From NCBI GenBank assembly GCA_037381085.1, contig JARRRD010000008.1, forward strand, positions 1 to 64,000: a stretch of 64,000 bases of DNA, read 5' to 3'. Positions 43,940-53,482 of this stretch are shown piece after piece. Positions within the stretch are counted from its first letter, which is position 1; each line of letters starts with the position of its first letter. This DNA is from JARRRD01 sp037381085. Its GTDB lineage: Bacteria; Nitrospirota; Thermodesulfovibrionia; Thermodesulfovibrionales; UBA6898. The notes below the pieces were generated by a model that made no database searches, was not told the DNA's origin, and saw nothing but the letters and a program-made list of their open reading frames with translations. A program made the translations under genes and the position numbers.

Positions 43940-45283
43940 ATGAAAGAGATGACCATAGAGGAAATCTGGAGCAGGAGTCTTTCGAAAATAGAGGGGAAGT
44001 TAGGCAACAGCGTATTCGATCTCTGGTTCAAACCGATCAGGCTCACAAACTTCAAGGAAAGGACTGCCACCCTCGAAATACCCAACAGGTTTTTCAAGGA
44101 GTGGATAGAGGACTCTTATCCGAATATCATCCGGGAGGCGATTGAGTCCGTGATCGGCTACCCAGTGAATTTGCGCTACAGGGTCGAGGAGAAACAGCCC
44201 GATACGCAGAAGAAGATAAGCGACAAGCTCGAACACAAAAGGAGCAGACTGGCGAGCAGGGGGATCTATCTCAACCCGAAATATACCTTTGGTAATTTCA
44301 TCACGGGTAACAGCAACCAGTTTGCCCATGCGGCGGCCATAGCCGTGGCGGATGCGCCCGGAAGGACCTATAACCCGCTTTTCATATACGGGGGGGTCGG
44401 ACTAGGAAAGACGCATCTTATGAATGCCATAGGGAACCGGGTCCTGGATGAAAGACACGATTTTTCGATAATGTACGTCTCCTCCGAACAGTTCACAAAC
44501 GAGGTCGTGTCGTCTCTGAGGCATGACAAGATGGTCGAGCTTAAAGAAAAATACAGGAACCTCGATCTCCTGCTGCTCGACGACGTTCAATTCATCGCCA
44601 GGAAGACGGCGACCCAGGAGGAATTCTTTTACACCTTCAACAGCCTGTATGAAAAGCAGAAGCAGATAGTTATCTCCTGCGACAGGCCGCCCAGGGAAAT
44701 AAGCGAGGTGACCGACAGGCTGCGGTCAAGGTTCAATATGGGACTTATCGCCGATATCCAGCCCCCGGATGTGGAGACGAAGATCGCCATCATCCAGAAA
44801 AAGGCTGAGATGATGGACATAAGGAGACTGCCCGGGGACGTAGTGGAGTTCCTGGCCACGAAAATAAAGTCCAATGTCAGAGAGCTGGAAGGCTGCCTTA
44901 TCAGGATTGCGGCACAGGCGGCGCTTTCCGGGGAAGAGATAAACATCGACACTACCAGGAAGATTTTGAAGGATATAGTTAATGATATCGACAGGCCGGT
45001 GACCGTGGAGATGGTGCAGAAAATTGTCTGTGATTTTTATAATATATCGCTCAGCGATATAAAGGCCAGGAGAAGGACAAAGGACATCTCTCTGCCGAGA
45101 CAGGTTGCGATGTACCTGTGCAAACAGACGACCGGGGCCTCCCTGAACGACATCGGGAAGCACTTTGGCGGCAAGGACCACGCGACGGTTATTTATGCGT
45201 GCAGGCAGGTCGAGGACAGGCGGTCGAAGGACGAAACCTTCAGCCGGGCGGTTGAGAACCTTTTGCAGAAGATAATAACCTAA
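43940..45283 (+). CDS. dnaA: chromosomal replication initiator protein DnaA
   Basis: A 447-residue AAA+ initiator. Domain I is at residues 1-80, with a short linker (~80-105). The ATPase core has Walker A GGVGLGKTHL near 149-158, Walker B LLLLDDVQFI near 211 and the initiator motif region. The C-terminal domain IV carries the DnaA signature GGKDHATVIYACRQVE near 411-426. Length is normal. A strong promoter and a palindromic leader element precede it, and dnaN follows after 9 bases. A region with DnaA-trio-like repeats lies upstream, so this is probably at or near the origin. Confidence 0.98.
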   Translation: MKEMTIEEIWSRSLSKIEGKLGNSVFDLWFKPIRLTNFKERTATLEIPNRFFKEWIEDSYPNIIREAIESVIGYPVNLRYRVEEKQPDTQKKISDKLEHKRSRLASRGIYLNPKYTFGNFITGNSNQFAHAAAIAVADAPGRTYNPLFIYGGVGLGKTHLMNAIGNRVLDERHDFSIMYVSSEQFTNEVVSSLRHDKMVELKEKYRNLDLLLLDDVQFIARKTATQEEFFYTFNSLYEKQKQIVISCDRPPREISEVTDRLRSRFNMGLIADIQPPDVETKIAIIQKKAEMMDIRRLPGDVVEFLATKIKSNVRELEGCLIRIAAQAALSGEEINIDTTRKILKDIVNDIDRPVTVEMVQKIVCDFYNISLSDIKARRRTKDISLPRQVAMYLCKQTTGASLNDIGKHFGGKDHATVIYACRQVEDRRSKDETFSRAVENLLQKIIT

Positions 45284-45292
45284 GGAGGGGCC

Positions 45293-46393
45293 ATGAAAGT
45301 AATCGTCTCGAAGGATGAAATACTGGCGAAGCTGTCGAATATTCAAAATATTGTTGAGAAGAGGAACACGATGCCCGTTCTGAGCCATTTTCTCCTGGAT
45401 GCGCGTATGGAGGGTTCGTTCATCACTGCCACGGACCTCGACACGGCCCTGAAAGAGCCCCTCACCCTTAAAGTGGAAAAAGAAGGCAGCATCTGTATCC
45501 CCGCCAGGAAGATGTTTGAGATCGTGCGTGAGGTAGAAGGCGACCTCACCTGCGAATCCGTTGACGAGCAGTGGCTGAAGGTCAAGGCCGGCGCAAGCAG
45601 CTTCCGGCTGGCCTGCCTGTCGGCCAAGGAGTTTCCGGCGTGGCCCGGGATGGAAGACATGGAGGAAGTGGAGCTCGACTCGAAGGTGCTGGCGGAAGTG
45701 ATAGAGAAGACGGTCTATGCGGCGGGCGAAAGCGATACGCGATACACCCTCAACGGACTCCTTTTCCATCTCAGCCCCGGCGCCGGGATGACTGTGGTCG
45801 GAACGGACGGGCACAGGCTTGCCATTGTCCACAGAAGCACCGAGGGCGACGTGAAGGAAGAAAAGAAACTTATAGTCCCGAGGAAGGCCGCCGTTGAACT
45901 GAGAAAACTTATCGACAGGGCCGAGGGCAAGGTGAAGGCTGTCCTTGGCAAGAACCATTTGCTTTTCGGCGTAGGAGATATGCAGTTTCTTACAAGACTG
46001 ATAGAGGGGACATACCCTAACTACGAGCAGGTAATCCCGGCGGACAATGAAAAAAAGGTGACTGCCGCACGGGAGGCACTGGCGAAGACCGCGCGGAGGG
46101 TGTCGATCATGTCGAGGGAGCGCTCCAACGCCGTGAAGGTCGATGTCGAAGAAGGCCGGATTACGGTCTCATCTTCGAATCCCGACCTCGGCGAGGCCCG
46201 TGATGAAATAAGCGCCGAATACCAGGGCGAGACACTCTCTGTAGGCTTCAACGCGAAGTATCTTATCGATATTCTTGATGCGATGGGATCGGAGAAGGTA
46301 GTCATGGAACTACAGGCCCCGCTGAGCCCGGTGCTGATCAGGGAGGAGAAAGACCAGGATTACCGTTGCGTCATAATGCCCATGCGGATCTGA
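45293..46393 (+). CDS. dnaN: DNA polymerase III beta subunit (sliding clamp)
   Basis: A 366-residue clamp that tethers DNA polymerase III. The three-domain pattern is visible, with the start MKVIVSKDEILAKLSNIQNIV, RYTLNGLLFHL near 150 and the C-terminal YRCVIMPMRI, whose VMPMR tail is part of the peptide-binding groove. AGGAGGGG lies 4-5 bases before the ATG. It is 9 bases from dnaA, so they share a transcript. The usual recF is not between dnaN and gyrB. Confidence 0.97.
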   Translation: MKVIVSKDEILAKLSNIQNIVEKRNTMPVLSHFLLDARMEGSFITATDLDTALKEPLTLKVEKEGSICIPARKMFEIVREVEGDLTCESVDEQWLKVKAGASSFRLACLSAKEFPAWPGMEDMEEVELDSKVLAEVIEKTVYAAGESDTRYTLNGLLFHLSPGAGMTVVGTDGHRLAIVHRSTEGDVKEEKKLIVPRKAAVELRKLIDRAEGKVKAVLGKNHLLFGVGDMQFLTRLIEGTYPNYEQVIPADNEKKVTAAREALAKTARRVSIMSRERSNAVKVDVEEGRITVSSSNPDLGEARDEISAEYQGETLSVGFNAKYLIDILDAMGSEKVVMELQAPLSPVLIREEKDQDYRCVIMPMRI

Positions 46394-46585
46394 CGGCCGG
46401 TTCCCCCCAAAAAAAGGTTGCCGAATAGGTTAGAATATAAGATGTCCGGGGACCGGAGAAGTCATAAGAAACCGGTTGGAAGCGAGATATTCTCCCGGTG
46501 CCCGGGATCCCGAAGTGATCCACCCGCAGGGACTCACCCCATTTGAGAGCAAGCCGGGTAATTTAACGAGAGAAAAAGGGTAAGA

Positions 46586-48997
46586 ATGGACGACGAAAAG
46601 ATAATAGCGGATAAAGAGAAGCAGGAGACCTATGGTGCCGAGGACATAAAGATCCTCAAGGGCCTGAGTGCCGTGAGAAAGAGGCCGGCGATGTATATCG
46701 GTTCGACGGGGCCGGAGGGCCTCCATCACCTCGTATACGAGGCCGTGGACAACAGCGTCGACGAGGCTTTGGCAGGGTACTGCGGCAACATTGAGGTCGT
46801 CCTCCATTTGGACGGCAGCTGCACCGTGATAGACGACGGAAGGGGCATCCCGACAGGTCCTCATATGGGCGATCCCGAGAGGCGTTCGGCCGCAGAGGTG
46901 GTGCTGACGGAGCTCCACGCCGGGGGCAAATTCGAATCAAAGGCGTATAAGATATCCGGCGGGCTGCATGGCGTCGGTATATCCGTGGTTAATGCCCTCT
47001 CCGAGTGGCTCGAAGTGGAGATAAAGCAGAACGGACAGGTCTTTCAGCAGAGGTTCGAACGGGGAAAACCGACGGGGCCGCTGACGGTTGTCGGGAAGAC
47101 CAAGGGGAGAGGCACCAAGGTCACCTTCAAGCCGGACCCGGAGATATTCGAGTCGACAGAATTCAGCTACGACATCCTTTCCCAGAGGCTGCGGGAACTG
47201 GCTTTCCTGAACAAGGGCCTGAAGATAACCATCCTGGATGAAAGGGCGGACAAGCAACAGGAGTTTTTATATAAGGGCGGCATCGTGTCCTTTGTGGAGC
47301 ATCTCAACAAGAACAAGTCGGCTTTGCATCCCAAGCCCGTCTATATTTCCGGGGAGAAGGACGGCATCATAGCCGAGGTGGCGCTCCAGTATAACGACAG
47401 TTACGCGGAGACGATCTACACTTTTGCCAACAATATCAACACGCGGGAAGGCGGCACCCATCTGGTCGGGTTCAAGTCGGCCCTCACGAGGACGGCCAAC
47501 AGCTACGCCTCTTCCGCCGGAGTGATAAAGAACGGGAAAGACGGCGTTTCCGGCGATGATATCAGGGAGGGCCTGACGGCGGTGATCAGCGTCAAACTTC
47601 CCAACCCCCAGTTCGAGGGCCAGACGAAGATGAAGCTCGGAAACAGCGAGGTGAAGGGCATCGTCGAATCAATCGTGAACGACACCCTGTCGACCTATTT
47701 CGAAGAAAACCCTTCCATAGCGAAGAAGATAATAGAAAAGGCGATCCAGGCCGCAAGGGCCAGGGAGGCAGCCAGGAAGGCAAGGGAGCTGACAAGGAGA
47801 AAGGGGGCGCTTGAGGACACCGGCCTGCCAGGAAAACTTGCGGACTGCTCCGAGAAAGACCCGTCGCTGAGCGAGCTCTTCATAGTAGAGGGTGACTCCG
47901 CCGGAGGTTCCGCAAAACAGGGAAGGGACCGCCGGACGCAGGCGATACTGCCCCTCCGGGGAAAGATACTGAATGTCGAGAAGGCGCGGTTCGACAAGAT
48001 GCTCGGCTCCGAGGAGATAAGGATACTCATCACGGCCATGGGGACGGGGATTGGCGTGGAGGACTTCAACATCTCGAAGATAAGGTATCACAAGATCGTA
48101 CTGATGACGGACGCGGACGTTGACGGCGCCCACATCAGGACTCTTCTGCTCACATTCTTCTTCCGGCAGATGCCCCAGGTGATCGAAAACGGGTACCTTT
48201 ACATCGCCCAGCCCCCTCTTTTCAAGGTGAAGAAGGGCAAGAGCGAGAAATACATACAGAACGAAACGGAGATGCAGAACATGCTCTTCGAACTCGCTGC
48301 GGAAGATATCGTGATCCCAATCAAAGGGCAGAATGTGAAGGGGAAGGCATTGATACCCTTCCTGAAAAGGCTCTATCACTTCGAAAAGCTTATGAGCTGG
48401 TTTGAGAGGAGGCGGAGGGACCCGAGGGTGCTGAGGGTCCTGCTTGCTGAAGGTATCGACATGGCGAAGCTGAAGGACAGGAATGAAATGACCGGACTCG
48501 TCGAAAAGATCAGGGCACGGGTACCCGGTGTGTCTGCCGGCAATCTATACGAGGAAGAGGAGCATGACGCTTACGGTGTCGAAATTAGGCGGCACAACTT
48601 AAAGCTCACGATCGATTCCAACCTCCTGCTGTCGCCTGAATTCAGGGAGCTTGATACCCTTTACGGTTACATGAAGGAGATGGGGCCCGCTCCCTATACC
48701 ATCGCCGCCAAGGACGGCCCCCACGAGATGAAATCAACGGCCGAACTGCACGCCTTCGTCTTCGAGGCCGCGAAGAAGGGTTTGAGCATCCAGCGTTACA
48801 AGGGCCTGGGCGAAATGAATCCCCAGCAGCTTTGGGACACGACTATGAACCCGGACAAGAGGACCCTTCTGCAAGTGAGCGTGGAAGACAGTGTCATGGC
48901 CGACCAGATATTCACGGTACTTATGGGCGACCAGGTCGAACCGAGAAAAGAGTTCATCACCAAACACGCCCTCGAAGCGAGGAACATCGATATCTGA
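46586..48997 (+). CDS. gyrB: DNA gyrase subunit B
   Basis: An 803-residue type II topoisomerase subunit that hydrolyses ATP to drive negative supercoiling with GyrA. The GHKL ATPase domain has YEAVDNSVDEALAGY near 51-65 and VIDDGRGIP near 80-88, with SGGLHGVGISVVNALS near 128. The TOPRIM domain starts with FIVEGDSAGGSAKQGRDRR near 433-451 and carries DADVDGAHI near 510. Length is typical of Gram-negative GyrB. A 192-base gap without a convincing gene separates it from dnaN. An AGAAAAAGG tract precedes the ATG. Confidence 0.97.
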   Translation: MDDEKIIADKEKQETYGAEDIKILKGLSAVRKRPAMYIGSTGPEGLHHLVYEAVDNSVDEALAGYCGNIEVVLHLDGSCTVIDDGRGIPTGPHMGDPERRSAAEVVLTELHAGGKFESKAYKISGGLHGVGISVVNALSEWLEVEIKQNGQVFQQRFERGKPTGPLTVVGKTKGRGTKVTFKPDPEIFESTEFSYDILSQRLRELAFLNKGLKITILDERADKQQEFLYKGGIVSFVEHLNKNKSALHPKPVYISGEKDGIIAEVALQYNDSYAETIYTFANNINTREGGTHLVGFKSALTRTANSYASSAGVIKNGKDGVSGDDIREGLTAVISVKLPNPQFEGQTKMKLGNSEVKGIVESIVNDTLSTYFEENPSIAKKIIEKAIQAARAREAARKARELTRRKGALEDTGLPGKLADCSEKDPSLSELFIVEGDSAGGSAKQGRDRRTQAILPLRGKILNVEKARFDKMLGSEEIRILITAMGTGIGVEDFNISKIRYHKIVLMTDADVDGAHIRTLLLTFFFRQMPQVIENGYLYIAQPPLFKVKKGKSEKYIQNETEMQNMLFELAAEDIVIPIKGQNVKGKALIPFLKRLYHFEKLMSWFERRRRDPRVLRVLLAEGIDMAKLKDRNEMTGLVEKIRARVPGVSAGNLYEEEEHDAYGVEIRRHNLKLTIDSNLLLSPEFRELDTLYGYMKEMGPAPYTIAAKDGPHEMKSTAELHAFVFEAAKKGLSIQRYKGLGEMNPQQLWDTTMNPDKRTLLQVSVEDSVMADQIFTVLMGDQVEPRKEFITKHALEARNIDI

Positions 48998-49014
48998 TCC
49001 GCGTGATCCGGCCC

Positions 49015-49677
49015 TCAGAATTGCGACCTGAACTGTTCAAAGGCCTGTCTGAGCTCTTCCAGGTCTTCCCTGATCCGTGCGATCTCCTCTTCCATCCTTT
49101 TCACCGTCTCATTTAATGCCTGTCCCCGGGATGTTACTGATGACCCGGTGCTCAGATCATGGGCGGCCTGTTCCCCGACGTCCTGGGGCGAGAGAAGATG
49201 CGCGTATCGCGATTCCTTCCTTCCCGCCTCCCTCGGCAGCTTTGTAACGAGGGGCGGATCGTGTTCCGTTAAGGCCTTCAGCACCTCTTCGATTTCCCCA
49301 ATATTTGCGAAATGGGCTATTCTACCGGCGTTCGAACGGAGTTCCCCGGGGGTCTGCGGTCCGCGGAGCATCAGCTCGCAGAGGACCGCCAGTTCGTGTC
49401 CGGACAGGTCGAACCTGGAAAGTAATTCATGCAGGTATTTGGGGACGCGGCTTCCTGATGCATGTGTCTCCCGTGCAAGTCCCTTTTGACTCAGTCCTTC
49501 GAGCCCTTTCAATACGGCGGCTTCGTCGACGGAGAGAACGGGTCTGCGGTTCGATTTCTGATTGCATGCGTTTGTCAGGGCATTCAGCGAAAGGGGGTAA
49601 TATTCCGGGGTGGTGATCTCCTTCTCGATTAGGCAACCCAAAACGCGGACTTCCATATTATCCAGAACCATATCCAT
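49015..49677 (-). CDS. DUF480 (YceH-family) protein
   Basis: A 220-residue protein of the YceH family. It has two winged-helix-like modules: VRVLGCLIEKEITTPEYYPLSLNALTNACNQKSNRRPV in sequence (about residues 9-46) and a second around ELMLRGPQTPGELRSNAGR near 87-105. A Glu/Arg-rich coiled tail follows (EEEIARIREDLEELRQAF near 190-210). The family is widespread in Gram-negatives; its role is poorly defined and DNA binding is plausible. It is convergent with gyrB, 18 bases apart. The start ATG lies behind a GGGAG-type sequence. Confidence 0.85.
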   Translation of the reverse strand: MDMVLDNMEVRVLGCLIEKEITTPEYYPLSLNALTNACNQKSNRRPVLSVDEAAVLKGLEGLSQKGLARETHASGSRVPKYLHELLSRFDLSGHELAVLCELMLRGPQTPGELRSNAGRIAHFANIGEIEEVLKALTEHDPPLVTKLPREAGRKESRYAHLLSPQDVGEQAAHDLSTGSSVTSRGQALNETVKRMEEEIARIREDLEELRQAFEQFRSQF

Positions 49678-49998
49678 CCCAACTCCTCCCTGGCCGTCAT
49701 ATAAAGTCTACACCATCTTCATTTTCTTTTCGACCACTATGAAAGGAGCGGCGCGTTCTCTGAACATTCTAATGCCATCCCGGTTTGTTGTCCCATACGC
49801 GAAGGATGCATAAGCGCGGGACGGGCGCTTCTGCGGTTTCTGACGAGACGGGCAAGCCTTCAAACATGAAATAGTCGTGGCTGGTAACCTCAGTTTCAGG
49901 CCGATGAAACCGTCGCGGATTTTCCTTTCAAGCCGTCAGTAGTTGCCGGGACCGGGCGGAGCCACTCCAGACGGCCAACCAAGCCTTGGCAAGGAAAG
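49678..49998. other. intergenic region without recognisable gene
   Basis: These 321 bases separate two minus-strand genes. I see only short inverted sequences and no convincing frame, promoter or riboswitch. One 67-codon plus-strand frame (49610-49813) has no ribosome-binding site and no family resemblance. Confidence 0.5.
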
Positions 49999-51858
49999 TT
50001 ACTCACTGAGACTGAGGACAAATTTCTCCAGGGAATCTAACGTCCGCCTGGTTAGTCTGACGAATCTCAGTCCGGACAGGTAACAGGGTGTTTCCTTATC
50101 TGAAACAGCCCTGACTCCGCTGGTCAATAAAGACCACACAACAACACCTTTAAGCGAAAGCTCCCTATTGGCGCCGGCACGTATCCTGATTCCGTAAATA
50201 GTACCCTTCGTCAGCCTCTGGGAGGTCCTCACGGATATTCCGCCGAGACTGATATTCTCTATCAGGCTGACACCGGACACGTGGAGTCCTATCGTGCAGC
50301 GACTGCTGGTTACATGACGGTCATCAAGTCTTTCCCTGTTATTTCGTTTCTGTGCTAACTGCGTCATCTCTTCCTTCAACTGACGATTTTGCTTGTTTTC
50401 ATACATCAACTCATCTGCATGAGTGAGAAGCTCATCGAGTGAGCAAGGGTGTTCAGGATCATAAAGGACTATCCCCATGCTGACCGACAGCCTGTATCCC
50501 TTCTTTGTCCGTTCATTGTGAATTCTGAGATTTTCCTCGACATGCTGATCAAGGGTCTTCTTGATTTCAGAGCCGGGAGGCTCCGTTATGAGAACGGTGA
50601 ACTCGTCTCCCCCGATCCGGGCGATGATATCCGATTCCCGAAAGGTCTTCCTGAGGATGGCAGCGATATCAACGAGGGCCTGATCGCCCCCTTTGTGCCC
50701 GAATGTGTCATTGATCTTTTTCATTCCGTCCAGGTCGAGGAACAGAATGGAAAAGTGTCTTCTGTGCCGCTTTGCGATTTCACACTGTTTTTGCGCAAGT
50801 ATCAGGAAGCCGCGACGGTTGAAGAGTCCTGTCAGTTCGTCGGTTATGGACGCAGTGTGCAATTCTTCTTCGGACTTCTTGCGGTCGGTAATATCACGGG
50901 ATATGGACAGAACAGATTCAATTAAACCGTCTTTCGAGAATTCCGGCACGAGGCGGGCCTCGATGAACCGTCGCCCGTGGGGCGTGGGCATTTCGAATTC
51001 GATCACTTTTTCCAGTCCTGTCTCAAAGCTGTCCCACAATGCCTTTTCCCATGTCCCGACAACGTCTTCAGGAAACCCAAGTTCTCTGTATGTCTTGCCG
51101 ATAAACGCCTGAGGGTCCACATCTGCAAGGCGATTCACTGCAGGATTGATATAGAGATGCCGCAACTTTCTGTCAAAACGCTGAACAACATCAGGAGCAT
51201 TTTCAACAAGTGCCGCGAATTCCTGTTCCCGGCGGTACAATGTCTCCTCAGTCCTCCTTCGTTCCGCAAGCTCGCGCTGAAGCCTTTCGTTTATTTTGTT
51301 TAGCTCGATCGTGCGGTCTTTTACCAATTCTTCAAGATTTATTCGGTAACTTTCGAGCTCTTTCTCGGCCCGAACGCGAGCAGTCTGCTCCTCCACCTCG
51401 ATTAATGCCCGACTTATTGCAGACCCGAGCCGTGACAGCCTGTCTTTAAGCACATAGTCCGTAGCGCCCCGTTGGAGAGTTTCAACCGCAAATTCTTCAC
51501 CGATGGCACCGGAGACAAAAATAAAAGGTACTCCGGGAGATTTTTCCCTGGCAATCTCCAATGCGGCAAGCCCGGTGAAGGAGGGAAGCGAATAATCGGC
51601 CAGGACTAAGTCAAATCCGTCCTCGCTAAGGGCGTAGACAAAAGCCTCTCTTGTTTCGACGCGCATAATCTCACAGGAAATGCCCTGTCTGGCGATATTC
51701 GCCTTTATGAGTTCGTAATCATCTTCATTGTCCTCAAGACTAAGGATACGCAATCTTTGTTTCACAGCGATTTCACCGGAATCTCTTCCGGCGGTCATTT
51801 CCCCTTCATGCGAGAACACATGATCTCCTTTATCGCCGAGGCTTCTCTGAGACTCCAT
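49999..51858 (-). CDS. response regulator-PAS-GGDEF-PilZ signalling protein (diguanylate cyclase)
   Basis: A 619-residue soluble protein. Its order is REC domain (about 35-155, LSLEDNEDDYE with acidic pocket, LVLADYSLPSF with phospho-Asp, FVSGA), coiled coil (about 160-215), PAS (about 225-340), GGDEF (about 350-510, active-site RIGGDEF near 420) and PilZ-like domain (about 530-615, ENISLGGIS). It would make c-di-GMP when phosphorylated and may sense it through PilZ, a self-monitoring design. No kinase partner is adjacent. The start is uncertain: the first ~33 residues (MESQRSLGDKG...) precede the REC fold, and a GTG near residue 32 would also serve. Confidence 0.88.
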   Translation of the reverse strand: MESQRSLGDKGDHVFSHEGEMTAGRDSGEIAVKQRLRILSLEDNEDDYELIKANIARQGISCEIMRVETREAFVYALSEDGFDLVLADYSLPSFTGLAALEIAREKSPGVPFIFVSGAIGEEFAVETLQRGATDYVLKDRLSRLGSAISRALIEVEEQTARVRAEKELESYRINLEELVKDRTIELNKINERLQRELAERRRTEETLYRREQEFAALVENAPDVVQRFDRKLRHLYINPAVNRLADVDPQAFIGKTYRELGFPEDVVGTWEKALWDSFETGLEKVIEFEMPTPHGRRFIEARLVPEFSKDGLIESVLSISRDITDRKKSEEELHTASITDELTGLFNRRGFLILAQKQCEIAKRHRRHFSILFLDLDGMKKINDTFGHKGGDQALVDIAAILRKTFRESDIIARIGGDEFTVLITEPPGSEIKKTLDQHVEENLRIHNERTKKGYRLSVSMGIVLYDPEHPCSLDELLTHADELMYENKQNRQLKEEMTQLAQKRNNRERLDDRHVTSSRCTIGLHVSGVSLIENISLGGISVRTSQRLTKGTIYGIRIRAGANRELSLKGVVVWSLLTSGVRAVSDKETPCYLSGLRFVRLTRRTLDSLEKFVLSLSE

Positions 51859-52026
51859 TATCCATTATATCCCTAAATATCCATAAGTTCACCCGATTAA
51901 AGGAGGGCCTGCATTTGAGCTTTCTCCCCGGGACATTATTGTATGCTTGAAAGCGTTCTGTGACCCTTTTCACTATATCCCGGTATGTTGTCTGACACGA
52001 AAGAGGTGTCCCCTGTTAAGTCCCGC

Positions 52027-52053
52027 TTGACACGAGAACGGGTATGATATAAT
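52027..52053 (+). promoter_or_regulatory. promoter before the SagB-type gene
   Basis: A perfect TTGACA (52027-52032) and a perfect TATAAT (52048-52053) are 15 bases apart, shorter than ideal. The start would be ~85 bases before the ATG at 52143, which has GGGGGATCAAG in front. Confidence 0.5.
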
Positions 52054-52142
52054 CGCTAATATATGAGAACAGCAATTTGTGAAATAGACTGGAAATACCT
52101 CCGAAGTGTTCAACAGGTGTTCGGAAGGAAAGGGGGATCAAG

Positions 52143-52901
52143 ATGGATCAATCATCGAGAGACAGATTCCGATTCTTTCTGAAGGATACAGTCAGGCAGA
52201 TGGTTGATTTCAGCAATACCGACCAGAACCAAGGGATTGCCTCACCCCCCCTCGAAAAACCCTTCCCTGACGCGGCTCAATGCATCGATCTAGTTCCGGC
52301 TGAAAAACTGCACGACATTTCAGTGACGGATGTTTTTACCGCCATTGCCAATAGAAGGAGCCGCCGCTCTTTCAAGCCCGGTCTGCTTACTCTGAAGGAG
52401 CTTTCTTTCCTGCTCTGGGCTACCCAGGGGATCCGAAAGATAGTTGCCCCGGGCATCGCCTTCAGAGTCGTCCCGTCTGCAGGATGCCGCCATGCACTTG
52501 AGACCTATCTCTGCGTTTTTAATGTCGCAGGGCTTGAGGAGGGGATTTATCGTTATCTGCCGGTGGAGCACCGGCTTCTGCCAATATCGCAGCCGGCAGA
52601 CTTGTCCTCTCTGCTTTCCAAGGCAGCCCTGGGCCAGGATTTTGTCGGAAAGTCGGCTGTTACATTCATTTGGACTGCCATACCTTATAGGATGGAATGG
52701 CGATACGACATCGCGGCGCACAAGGTTATCGCCATTGACGCAGGGCATGTCTGCCAAAATCTGTATACCGCCTGCGAGGCGATCCACGCAGCGACCTGTG
52801 CAGTTGCCGCGTATCATCAAGAGTTGTTGGACAATCTCTTGGGCGTTGACGGAAATGAGGAGTTCGCCATCTACCTCGCGCCTGTCGGAAAGCGTGAGTG
52901 A
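52143..52901 (+). CDS. SagB-type nitroreductase-fold oxidoreductase
   Basis: A 252-residue FMN-dependent oxidoreductase of the nitroreductase superfamily. The opening block IANRRSRRSFKP near residue 61 binds FMN phosphate, LSFLLWATQGI near 83 is typical, and the C-terminal AGHVCQNLYTACEAIHAATC near 202-221 completes the dimer site. It is the SagB/ThcOx type, which in biosynthetic clusters oxidises azolines. No YcaO cyclase or precursor peptide is seen here, so a different role is likely. Twelve cysteines or so are dispersed, with no iron-sulfur motif. It has its own promoter. Confidence 0.85.
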   Translation: MDQSSRDRFRFFLKDTVRQMVDFSNTDQNQGIASPPLEKPFPDAAQCIDLVPAEKLHDISVTDVFTAIANRRSRRSFKPGLLTLKELSFLLWATQGIRKIVAPGIAFRVVPSAGCRHALETYLCVFNVAGLEEGIYRYLPVEHRLLPISQPADLSSLLSKAALGQDFVGKSAVTFIWTAIPYRMEWRYDIAAHKVIAIDAGHVCQNLYTACEAIHAATCAVAAYHQELLDNLLGVDGNEEFAIYLAPVGKRE

Positions 52902-53139
52902 GAGGCACCTGTTCTTACTACGGAGTATCCGCTCAAGACGATATTTTGCACTCATCGGGTGTCATGATCAGCCGTGGAGAGAGAGGCAGCATGGCGCTTG
53001 ATCGAAATTAGCATTGGTTTTCATTCGCGATACCTGTCATTGAGTCGGGGCTATACGGACCAGCTGGGAGTTTCACCGCCAATTAAAGTCGTACGAAGGT
53101 GCGGACACTTCCGGACAGGCGTGTTACATCCTGAGAATC

Positions 53140-53472
53140 ATGGACTCTGTTGACAAACGTCTCCGTATGGTAGATAATCATTCGCCGGAAAATAGCGTTG
53201 GCGGAAACGGAGATATGTCGGGAAGCAGAGAATTTGTAGAGCAGATGGAAGGGGTCACAAGAAACCTCACAAGTGGAATCGTAAGCAACGCCATTTTTAA
53301 GAAGCAGTTGGCGAAGTTGAATAAGGACGTCGATTCCCTGTCGTCAGATGACTGCAGGGCTTTGATCAGGAACGTCGTAAAATCCGCCGTCCTTTTCGTC
53401 ACAAAAGAGCAGGCTGTTGAATTCGAATCCGAATTGAATACTCTTTTCAGAAAGTACTTCTCTCAAGGGTGA
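53140..53472 (+). CDS. 110-residue protein of unknown function
   Basis: A soluble, mostly helical small protein (FVEQMEGVTRNL, FKKQLAKLNKDV, LIRNVVKSAVLFV, EQAVEFESEL) with no recognised motif. The start ATG lacks a strong Shine-Dalgarno; ATG 53167 (about ten residues later) is possible. It ends 10 bases before the membrane sensor gene, behind which a good GGAGG lies, so the two are likely an operon. It may be an adaptor for that sensor. Confidence 0.6.
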   Translation: MDSVDKRLRMVDNHSPENSVGGNGDMSGSREFVEQMEGVTRNLTSGIVSNAIFKKQLAKLNKDVDSLSSDDCRALIRNVVKSAVLFVTKEQAVEFESELNTLFRKYFSQG

Positions 53473-53482
53473 GGAGGAATAT

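Noticed and set aside
46442..46546. 34-codon frame between dnaN and gyrB
   Set aside because: No Shine-Dalgarno, no recognisable motif and unremarkable composition; likely chance.
49678..49998. c-di-GMP riboswitch before the REC-GGDEF-PilZ gene
   Set aside because: The region lies downstream of that gene's 3' end and I could not find the GEMM core sequence on either strand.
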